From assembly GCA_963205255.1 (NCBI GenBank), contig CAUJIK010000048.1:1-34157 (forward strand): a stretch of DNA of 34,157 bases. The letters run 5' to 3'. The notes below the pieces were generated by a model, which was not told the DNA's origin, searched no databases, and saw only the letters and a program-made list of their open reading frames with translations. The translations under genes and the position numbers were made by a program. Positions 18,985 through 25,707 of the stretch are shown in pieces; positions within the stretch are counted from its first letter, which is position 1; every line of letters begins with the position of its first letter. Source of the DNA: Pseudomonadota bacterium (GTDB taxonomy: Bacteria > Pseudomonadota > Gammaproteobacteria > Steroidobacterales > Steroidobacteraceae).

Positions 18985-21000
18985 ATGACAAAACCATACC
19001 GGACCTCTGCTCTTCTGAGCCTGCCCCTGCTCGCCCTTGCCCAGCCTTTGGTGGCTGCCGCGCCCGCCCCTCAGGCGGCTGCGGACGATGAGCTGCAGGA
19101 AGTGGTGATTTATGGCCGCGCGGAACGCCTCATCGGCCAGGCCCGCGCAGCCAGCGAAGGCACGGTGGGCGGCGCGGACCTCGGGGTGCGGCCGCTGCTG
19201 CGCGTGGCCGAGCTGCTGGAGGCGGTGCCCGGCCTCATCGCCGCCCAGCACTCGGGCAGCGGCAAGGCCAACCAGTATTTCCTGCGCGGCTTCAATCTCG
19301 ACCACGGCACGGACTTCGCCGCATATGTCGATGATGTGCCCATCAACCTGCGCACCCACGGACATGGGCAGGGCTACCTGGACGTGAACGGGCTGATCCC
19401 GGAACTGGTGGACCGCATCGACTTCCGCAAGGGCCCCTATCGCGCCGACATCGGCGACAATGCCCTGGCCGGCGCTTCGTTCCTCAGCACTGTCGCGCGC
19501 TTCGATCGTCCCTTCATTTCCGCCGAGACCGGCAGCTATGGCTGGCTGCGCGCGGCCGCCGGCGGCTCGCATGCGCTGGGTGCCGGCGAACTCACCATGG
19601 CCGGCCAGTGGAAAACCTACGACGGCCCCTGGCAGCTGCCGGAGAACCTGCAGCACCTCTCCACCTTCGTGAAATACGCGGCGCCGGCGTCGTTCGGCCG
19701 CTGGGAAGCCAGCCTTGCGAGCTACAACGCCGACTGGCGCCCGACGGAGCAGATCCCCGAACGGGCCATCGGCACGGCCATCTGCGCCAATGCCTATTGC
19801 GCGCTGGACGACTCGGCCACCGGCCACACGCTGCGCCACATCGGCACGCTGCGCCTGATGGGCGACGACTGGAAGGCCACGGCCTATGCCCAGTACTACA
19901 ACTGGAACATGTACTCGGATTCCACCTACGACTACCAGATCCGGCAGTGGGACCAGCGCATGATCTACGGCGGCAAGGCGCAGAAGGACTTCGCGCTCGC
20001 CGATTCGCTCGACCTCAGCGCCGGCGCCGAGACGCGCTACGACGACATCCGCAAGGTGCAGATCGATCACACCGAGCAGCGCAGCTTCATCGAATATGTC
20101 GGCGCGCACCGCGCGCGCGAACTCTCGGCGGCCGCTTTCGCCGAGGCCACCTGGCGGCCGACGGACCGGCTGCGCGCGATGGTCGGGCTGCGCGCCGACT
20201 ACTACGACTTTCACACCCGCCCCACCGAGCCGGGCTTTCTCGGCGGCAGCGACGACGACAGCATCGTCTCGCCCAAGCTCGCAGTGGCCTGGCAGCTGTC
20301 GGACACCGTGGAGGCCTATGCCAACTGGGGGCGCGGCTTCCATTCCAACGATGCGCGCGGCGTGACAGCCAGCGATCCGCCGGTTCCCGGCCTGGTCAAG
20401 GGCACCGGCCAGGAGATCGGCGGGCGCTACCAGCGCGGCAGCTTCTCCTTCACCGCCACCTACTGGTGGCTGGATGTGGACAGCGAGCTGAAATTCGTCG
20501 GCGATTCCAACTCGGTGGAGCCCGGCGCTTCGAGCCGCCGCCACGGCTACGAGCTGGTGTCGTTCTGGCGGCCGCTGCCCTACCTTGCCATCGACGCCAG
20601 CTGGACCGCCTCGCACGGACACTACTACGGCCCGCTTTCCACACCGGGCGAGACGCATATCGCCGGCGCTGTGGAATCCGCGGGCGAACTGGGCGTCTCG
20701 TTCATCCACGGCCCCTGGGAGCTCAGCGGCCGGCTGCGGCACCTGGGCCCCTATCCGCTGACCGAGGACAATAGCCAGAGAGCCGGATCGCAGGATGTGA
20801 TCAATCTGCGCGCCGCGTGGAAGAGCAGCCGCTGGATGGTCTATGGCGAATTGCTCAACATCTTCGATTCCCGCGGCAAGGACATCGTGTACTGGTACGA
20901 GTCCTATCTGCCGGCCATCGACGCCGAGCCCACCGAAGGCCGCATGAGCCGCGCCGAGGAGCCGCGCACGCTGCGCGTGGGGCTGCGCTACCAGTTCTGA
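18985..21000 (+). CDS. TonB-dependent outer-membrane receptor, substrate unknown (receptor 1)
   Basis: This 671-residue outer-membrane transporter should be energised by TonB. It has a signal peptide (LLSLPLLALAQPLVAAA), a TonB-box-like segment EVVIYG (residues 39-44), a plug domain (LLRVAELLEAVPGLI, YFLRGFNLDHGTDFA, DRIDFRKGPYRADIGD) and a beta-barrel ending in LRVGLRYQF with the terminal Phe required for outer-membrane assembly. The plug contains H125-G-H-G-Q-G-Y131, a motif I associate with one TonB-receptor subfamily but not with a proven ligand. There is no clear ribosome-binding site. A palindrome and a stem-loop lie upstream and a strong hairpin downstream. It is transcribed alone. Metal or metallophore uptake is a guess. 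Confidence 0.9.
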   Translation: MTKPYRTSALLSLPLLALAQPLVAAAPAPQAAADDELQEVVIYGRAERLIGQARAASEGTVGGADLGVRPLLRVAELLEAVPGLIAAQHSGSGKANQYFLRGFNLDHGTDFAAYVDDVPINLRTHGHGQGYLDVNGLIPELVDRIDFRKGPYRADIGDNALAGASFLSTVARFDRPFISAETGSYGWLRAAAGGSHALGAGELTMAGQWKTYDGPWQLPENLQHLSTFVKYAAPASFGRWEASLASYNADWRPTEQIPERAIGTAICANAYCALDDSATGHTLRHIGTLRLMGDDWKATAYAQYYNWNMYSDSTYDYQIRQWDQRMIYGGKAQKDFALADSLDLSAGAETRYDDIRKVQIDHTEQRSFIEYVGAHRARELSAAAFAEATWRPTDRLRAMVGLRADYYDFHTRPTEPGFLGGSDDDSIVSPKLAVAWQLSDTVEAYANWGRGFHSNDARGVTASDPPVPGLVKGTGQEIGGRYQRGSFSFTATYWWLDVDSELKFVGDSNSVEPGASSRRHGYELVSFWRPLPYLAIDASWTASHGHYYGPLSTPGETHIAGAVESAGELGVSFIHGPWELSGRLRHLGPYPLTEDNSQRAGSQDVINLRAAWKSSRWMVYGELLNIFDSRGKDIVYWYESYLPAIDAEPTEGRMSRAEEPRTLRVGLRYQF

Positions 21001-21006
21001 GTCACG

Positions 21007-21032
21007 GGCCGCCCGGGCTTTCCCGGGCGGCC
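21007..21032 (+). terminator. Terminator hairpin after receptor 1
   Basis: A perfect 11-bp GC-rich stem (GGCCGCCCGGG, loop CTTT, CCCGGGCGGCC) begins 6 bp after the receptor stop. It is followed only by a short ACTTT, so it is a strong hairpin with a weak U-tract. Confidence 0.65.
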
Positions 21033-21082
21033 ACTTTGCCCCTCTCGCCCGGAGCGCCTTCCACTCGAAGGCCTTGCACCCC

Positions 21083-21118
21083 TTTTCATTTCCTGCTACC
21101 TTTTTATTAAAAGGTAGC
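21083..21118 (+). promoter_or_regulatory. padR promoter with overlapping perfect palindrome
   Basis: GCTACCTTTT (21095-21104) and AAAAGGTAGC (21109-21118) form a perfect 10-bp inverted repeat around TATT. A -35-like TTTTCA (21083-21088) and -10-like TATTAA (21105-21110) are 16 bp apart, so the palindrome covers the -10. It ends 14 bp before the padR start. This is the expected place for an autoregulatory PadR operator. Confidence 0.6.
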
Positions 21119-21132
21119 TTCCTGAAGCACTC

Positions 21133-21465
21133 ATGAGCAATCTCAGCGAAAAATTCGGACCCATCCGCAAAGGCCTGCTGGAGTTCGTCGTGCTGCGGGT
21201 CATCGCCGGCGAGAAGCTGTACGTGGCCGAGATGCTGCAGCGGCTCGCCGGCACGGAGTTCGCCACGCAGGAAGGCACGCTGTATCCCCTGCTCTCGCGG
21301 CTGCGGCGCGAGCAGCTGGTGGACTATGAATGGCGGGAATCCGACGCCGGCCCGCCGCGCAAGTACTACCGGCTGACCGAGGTGGGCCAGCGGGCGCTGG
21401 CCGACCTGCAGGACTATTGGCATCACCTCACCGACACCCTTACCCGACTTGGAAGACAACCATGA
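21133..21465 (+). CDS. PadR-family transcriptional regulator
   Basis: This is a compact 110-residue winged-helix repressor of the PadR type. The family pattern runs through GPIRKGLLEFVVLRVIAGEKLYV, quoted as KGLLEFVVLRVIAGE, then EMLQRLAGTEFATQEGTLYP with the recognition helix and LLSRLRREQLVDYEW, and the wing PPRKYYRLTEVGQRAL. A short C-terminal helix for dimerisation follows. The stop overlaps the start of the PspC gene by 4 bp, so the two are translationally coupled. Such padR-membrane protein pairs are common and usually self-regulated; the palindrome just upstream fits this. The inducing signal is unknown. Confidence 0.92.
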   Translation: MSNLSEKFGPIRKGLLEFVVLRVIAGEKLYVAEMLQRLAGTEFATQEGTLYPLLSRLRREQLVDYEWRESDAGPPRKYYRLTEVGQRALADLQDYWHHLTDTLTRLGRQP

Positions 21466-22130
21466 GAAAGGTCACCACCGTCTCGCTGAACGGCAACGCC
21501 TACCAGTTCGAGGACTCGGCCTACGAAGCGATCCGCGCCTACCTTGACCATGCGCAGCGCGCACTGGCCGACAATCCGGATCGCAACGAGATCCTCGCCG
21601 ACCTGGAACAGGCCATCGCGGACAAGTGCGACACCTTCCTCGGCAAGCAGAAGAACGTGGTGCTCACACAGGAGGCACGGCAGATCCTCGCGGAAATGGG
21701 TCCGGTCGACGGCGCCGCGGATGCCGGCGCGTGGGACGCAGAACAGGCTGTACCGGAAGATGATGAGATCCCTCCTTCGCAGCAGCTGGTCGCGCGTCGC
21801 AAGCGCCTGTTCCGCCTGCCCAGCGAAGGAATGATGGGCGGCGTCTGCGCCGGCCTCGCGGCCTATTTCGCCGTGGACGTGGTGTGGGTGCGGCTGGGTT
21901 TCGTGGTGCTGACGATGTTCACGGGCGTGTGGTTCTTTGTCTGGCTCGCACTGCTGATCGTGATGCCCGCCGCGCGCACGCCGGAGCAGATGGCTTCGGC
22001 GCGTGGCGATGCGCTGAGCGCACGCGAGGTAATGGAAAGGGCGAAGAAGAAGTCCGCCGAATTCAGCAAGGCCGCCGCTTCGGGGTTGCGCGACGTGGAA
22101 CGCAACCTGCGCGAGACTTTCGGGCGCTAG
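21462..22130 (+). CDS. PspC-domain membrane protein
   Basis: This 222-residue protein has three parts. Residues 1-110 form a charged cytoplasmic domain (MRKVTTVSLNGNAYQFEDSA, then ILADLEQAIADKCD). Residues about 116-170 are a PspC domain, with RLPSEGMMGGVCAGLAAYF and two hydrophobic segments (VRLGFVVLTMF, WFFVWLALLIVMP). A basic, helical tail follows (VMERAKKKSAEFSKAAASG). PspC domains are linked to envelope-stress sensing. The pairing with padR suggests a membrane stress module, but pspA or pspB is not present nearby. The start is the ATG overlapping the padR stop. Confidence 0.88.
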   Translation: MRKVTTVSLNGNAYQFEDSAYEAIRAYLDHAQRALADNPDRNEILADLEQAIADKCDTFLGKQKNVVLTQEARQILAEMGPVDGAADAGAWDAEQAVPEDDEIPPSQQLVARRKRLFRLPSEGMMGGVCAGLAAYFAVDVVWVRLGFVVLTMFTGVWFFVWLALLIVMPAARTPEQMASARGDALSAREVMERAKKKSAEFSKAAASGLRDVERNLRETFGR

Positions 22131-22207
22131 AGACAAGTGCGCTAGACTCCACGCGCACGATCGCCAGCGCTGCCAATGGCGCGTAACGCAGGCAGCTGTC
22201 TTTGGCC

Positions 22208-23425
22208 ATGACCGCATCGACCACGCTCTCGCCACTTCGCTATCGCGCCTTCGCGCTGATCCTCGTGGGCAGCCTGCTGTCCAACTTCGGCAACGCCATC
22301 CAGTCGGTGGGCGCGGCGTGGCAGATGACCGTCACCGGGCAGTCCGCCGACATCGTGGCGCTGGTGCAAAGCGCCGCCAACCTGCCCATCATGCTGCTCG
22401 CGCTGCCGGCGGGCGCATGGGCGGACATGTTCAACCGGCGCACCATCATGCTGGCGGCGCAGATCGGCATGATGCTGCTCTCGGTGCTGCTGGCGGCGCT
22501 GAGTTTTGCCGGCGTGGTGGCGCCTGCATTCGTCATCGGCCTCACCGCGCTGCTGGCCTGCGGCGTGGCCTGCTTCAACCCGGCGCTGGCCGCGTCCATC
22601 GGCGGCATCGTGCCGCGCGTGGAGCTGGCGGCGGCGGTGGCGCTGAACATCCTGGCGTTCAACGTTGCGCGCAGCCTCGGCCCGGCAGTGGGTGGCGCCA
22701 TCGTGGCGGTGGGTGGCGCCAAGGCGGCCTTCGTCGCCAACGCGCTGAGCTATTTCGCCGTCATCGCAATCCTGTGGCGCTGGCGCCCCAAGGCGCCGCC
22801 GCTCACGCAGCGCCCCGCATTGCTCGCCGCCATCGGCGAAGGATTTCACCACGCCAGGCGCTCGCGCGAGGTGCGCACCATCCTGCTGCGCGCCATCACC
22901 TTCACCACCACTGGCGCGGCCGCGTGGGCGCTGATGCCGCTGGTGGCAAGCGACCTGCTCGGCCAGGGCTCGGCCGTGTTTGGCCTGCTGCTTGGCGCGC
23001 TGGGCCTGGGCGCCGTGATCGGCGCCGCCGGCGCGACCGGGGTCCGCAACCGCTTCTCCAGCGAGGCCATCATCCGCGCGGCCGGCATCCTCTATGGATT
23101 GGGTTGCATTGGCGTCGCGCTGCGCCCCAGTCTGCCAGCGATGCTCGCGCTGCTGTTGCTGAGCGGCGCCGGCTGGGTGCAGGCGCTCTCCGGCTTCTCC
23201 GTCGCAGGACAGCTCTGGTCGCCACGTCCGCTGGTCGGGCGAATCACGGCGATGGTGAGCAGCCTCACCTTCGGCGGCATTGCTCTGGGCAGCTGGCTGT
23301 GGGGCCACTTCGCTGAAAGTCATGGTGTGGCCATGGCGATCATGGCCTCCGGCATCGCCATGATCATGCTGCCGGTCATCGGCCTTCTTTTCCCCATGCC
23401 TCGTCACGAAGCAGCCCTGAAATGA
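22208..23425 (+). CDS. MFS exporter, EntS-like
   Basis: This 405-residue major-facilitator transporter has about 12 hydrophobic segments. It begins PLRYRAFALILVGSLLSNFG and has the loop 2-3 motif AGAWADMFNRRTIML, typical of the MFS_3/EntS-type efflux proteins. Relatives export siderophores or drugs; the substrate here is unknown. The ATG at 22208 is used; a TTG two codons earlier is unlikely. The 77-bp gap after the PspC gene has a possible -10 (TAGACT, 22143-22148) but nothing strong. The stop overlaps the next gene by 4 bp. Confidence 0.88.
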   Translation: MTASTTLSPLRYRAFALILVGSLLSNFGNAIQSVGAAWQMTVTGQSADIVALVQSAANLPIMLLALPAGAWADMFNRRTIMLAAQIGMMLLSVLLAALSFAGVVAPAFVIGLTALLACGVACFNPALAASIGGIVPRVELAAAVALNILAFNVARSLGPAVGGAIVAVGGAKAAFVANALSYFAVIAILWRWRPKAPPLTQRPALLAAIGEGFHHARRSREVRTILLRAITFTTTGAAAWALMPLVASDLLGQGSAVFGLLLGALGLGAVIGAAGATGVRNRFSSEAIIRAAGILYGLGCIGVALRPSLPAMLALLLLSGAGWVQALSGFSVAGQLWSPRPLVGRITAMVSSLTFGGIALGSWLWGHFAESHGVAMAIMASGIAMIMLPVIGLLFPMPRHEAALK

Positions 23426-24201
23426 CCACCGCCACCGCCTCCCTGCTGATCAAGGCCGCGCGCAAGCTGTCGACCGCCGTCGATGCGATGCGCTTCGCGC
23501 CGCCCGTCACCCATGTCTACAACCCGCTGGACTATGCCTGGGGCGTGCATCGGAGTTACCTGGAACGTTTTGGCGAAGGACACAAACGCGTGGTGTTCAT
23601 CGGCATGAATCCCGGCCCTTTCGGCATGGCGCAGATCGGCGTTCCCTTCGGCGAGATCGCGAGCGCGCGCGACTGGCTGGGGCTGGAAGGCCCCGTCGGC
23701 CAGCCACGGGATTCCAACCCCAAACGTCCGGTGCTGGGCTTTGCCTGCACCCGCTCCGAAGTGAGCGGTCAGCGCCTGTGGGGTCTGTTCCGCCAGCGCT
23801 TTGGCACGGCCGAGGCCTTCTTCGCAGCGCATTTCGTCGCCAATTACTGCCCGCTGGCGTTCTTCGAAGGCAACCGCAATCTCACGCCTGACAAATTGCC
23901 CGTGGCCGAGCAGCGTCCATTGCTCGCGGCCTGCGATGCGCATCTGCGTACGCTGATCGGCGCGCTGCGGCCGGACTGGGTGATCGGCAGCGGGAAGTGG
24001 GGCGAACAGCGCGCACGACACGCTCTGGATGGCCATGCCGAGGTCAGGATCGGCAGCATCCTGCACCCCAGCCCGGCGAGCCCGGCCGCCAACCGGGGCT
24101 GGGCCAGCGCCGCGACGGCGCAATTGGTGGCTCTGGGGGTATGGCGCCAGACCACGGCCGCGCCGTCAGCAGCGCGGCCTCCTGAACGCGGCGGACAGTA
24201 A
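23422..24201 (+). CDS. SMUG1-type uracil-DNA glycosylase
   Basis: This is probably a DNA-repair enzyme removing uracil or oxidised pyrimidines. The 259 residues resemble animal SMUG1 (family 3) along the whole length. Motif 1 is GMNPGPFGMAQIGVPFGE with the catalytic Asn (N63). The intermediate blocks are NPKRPVLGFACTRSEVSGQ and NYCPLAFFEGNRNLTP. Motif 2 is HPSPASPAANRGW with the catalytic His (H215). Both catalytic residues are intact. The last 20 residues are Ala/Pro-rich and not part of the fold. It is translationally coupled to the upstream MFS gene. SMUG1 is known in some bacteria but is much rarer there than Ung. Confidence 0.9.
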   Translation: MTTATASLLIKAARKLSTAVDAMRFAPPVTHVYNPLDYAWGVHRSYLERFGEGHKRVVFIGMNPGPFGMAQIGVPFGEIASARDWLGLEGPVGQPRDSNPKRPVLGFACTRSEVSGQRLWGLFRQRFGTAEAFFAAHFVANYCPLAFFEGNRNLTPDKLPVAEQRPLLAACDAHLRTLIGALRPDWVIGSGKWGEQRARHALDGHAEVRIGSILHPSPASPAANRGWASAATAQLVALGVWRQTTAAPSAARPPERGGQ

Positions 24202-24204
24202 CCA

Positions 24205-24221
24205 GCCCGGCATCGCCGGGC
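24205..24221. terminator. Hairpin between convergent genes
   Basis: GCCCGGC-ATC-GCCGGGC is a perfect 7-bp stem in the 29-bp gap between the glycosylase and the PepSY gene stops. It has no T-run on either side. It may limit transcription in both directions. Confidence 0.4.
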
Positions 24222-24230
24222 CTGACCTCG

Positions 24231-25673
24231 TCATGCGGCTGCGTTCCTGCGACGCGCATTCCTCGCAAGGCGCCTCACGCCCATGAAGAAACCCGTGACG
24301 CTGGTGGCCGTCACGCCAAGCAGCAAAGTCCACATGAAGATGTCCCACACCGGCCGTGAACGGAGAAACGGCGTGAAATCGCCGCGGTGCAGACCGTAGA
24401 ACAACCAGCGGTACCAGCGCTTCTCGGGATCGATCTTGCTCAAGAGACGACCGGTCTGCGGATCGATGTAGTAGCGCGTGCCCGACGCATCGCCGCTGAC
24501 CACACGCCATGCGGGCAGGCTCACCTGTTCGTGATGGTTGTAGTAGTAGCGGTCTTCTTCCGTGATCAATTCGGCGGACCGCGCCGGCGCCGCCGGCGAG
24601 AGCACCGCGGCGATCCGCTCGAGCTTGCCGGCATCGGGCGGATCCTTGTCCAGCGTGACAGGTGAAAGGCGCACATGCGCGCCAGCGCGAGTCACCGCAT
24701 ACAGATGCAGCTCGCCCAGCAGTTTCTCCCCTTCCAGGCGGACCACACCGGGGTCGAGACGCAGCAGGTCCAGGCGCTCGAGGATCGGCGTGATGTCGGA
24801 CAGAAGGAGATTGCCGCCACGCAGCAGGCGCTGTTCGGAGCGCATGCCCTCGCCTTCCAGCAGGCCCCAGGGATTCATCGAGAACAGACCGCTGAAAACC
24901 CAGCTCAACGTAAGCACACCGAACAGGAGGCCCGCGTAGTGATGCCAGGCGGAGAGACCGCGGTAAGGTGACTTGCGGCCGCTCTTGCGCGTCTTGTATT
25001 GACGGATGCCGAAGTACAGGCCTGTGAGCGTGAGGAAGATGCCCACGATGGTGAGCCAGATCACGGTCTGGCTCCACAGCTGCACGCGCTCACGCAGCAG
25101 CGTGGGATAGAGCCAGTGGACCACCGCGCCGAGCCAGCCCCAGAAGCGTTGCTCGCGCGTGGTGAGCTGGATGATCTCTCCGGTGCGGCTTGAGATGTAC
25201 CACTCGGTGCCCGCGGCGTCGTCAGCGGCGAACTTGTAGAGCGGGCGGTGCGCGTTGTAGCCCCCGTACACGGTCCACTGGTCGTTGTGCAGGCTGCCCA
25301 CCAGGCGCGCGTTGCCGTCGAACTGTCCGGCGACGCGCGCGACATCCGCCTGGCTGACGTCGGGGAATATTCGCCCGTCCGCGAGGTTCACTGTCACGAT
25401 CCGGTTGTCGGACGTCCTCAACGCCAGCACGGGCGTGCCGACCAGCATCTGCAGGTAGAAGGAACTGAATGGCTGCTCCAGCGCCGGATCGGAGGCCGGC
25501 ATGGCGCAACACCCGGACAGGCCGAGCTCCGGCAGCAGCGCGGATTTCTGCTGCTCAGTGAGCTCCGGATAGGGCTTGTACATCATGACAAAGCCCGAGA
25601 GACACCAGAGCAGCATCACGATGCCAAGCGTGATGCCGAACCAGCGGTGGATCAGGAAGAGCAGCCTCAGCAC
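24231..25673 (-). CDS. PepSY-associated membrane protein (possible ferric/metal reductase)
   Basis: This 480-residue inner-membrane protein is of the PepSY_TM type. The N-terminal helix is LIHRWFGITLGIVMLLWCLSG, with the conserved His-Arg-Trp, quoted as LIHRWFGITLGIVML. A periplasmic PepSY region, a second helix near ERVQLWSQTVIWLTIVGIFL, a third (WHHYAGLLFGVLTLSWVFSG) and a C-terminal helix (WDIFMWTLLLGVTATSVTGF) follow. Several histidines sit at membrane borders (W-H-H-Y, Y-N-H-H-E), as in members proposed to bind haem and reduce siderophore iron. A Cys-Cys pair (C55-C56) lies after helix 1. The start is a GTG without ribosome-binding site, 34 bp after the receptor stop, so the two genes form an operon. 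Confidence 0.85.
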   Translation of the reverse strand: MLRLLFLIHRWFGITLGIVMLLWCLSGFVMMYKPYPELTEQQKSALLPELGLSGCCAMPASDPALEQPFSSFYLQMLVGTPVLALRTSDNRIVTVNLADGRIFPDVSQADVARVAGQFDGNARLVGSLHNDQWTVYGGYNAHRPLYKFAADDAAGTEWYISSRTGEIIQLTTREQRFWGWLGAVVHWLYPTLLRERVQLWSQTVIWLTIVGIFLTLTGLYFGIRQYKTRKSGRKSPYRGLSAWHHYAGLLFGVLTLSWVFSGLFSMNPWGLLEGEGMRSEQRLLRGGNLLLSDITPILERLDLLRLDPGVVRLEGEKLLGELHLYAVTRAGAHVRLSPVTLDKDPPDAGKLERIAAVLSPAAPARSAELITEEDRYYYNHHEQVSLPAWRVVSGDASGTRYYIDPQTGRLLSKIDPEKRWYRWLFYGLHRGDFTPFLRSRPVWDIFMWTLLLGVTATSVTGFFMGVRRLARNARRRNAAA

Positions 25674-25707
25674 GGGAGCAGAGTATCGGGGAAAACCGCC
25701 GATGCCG

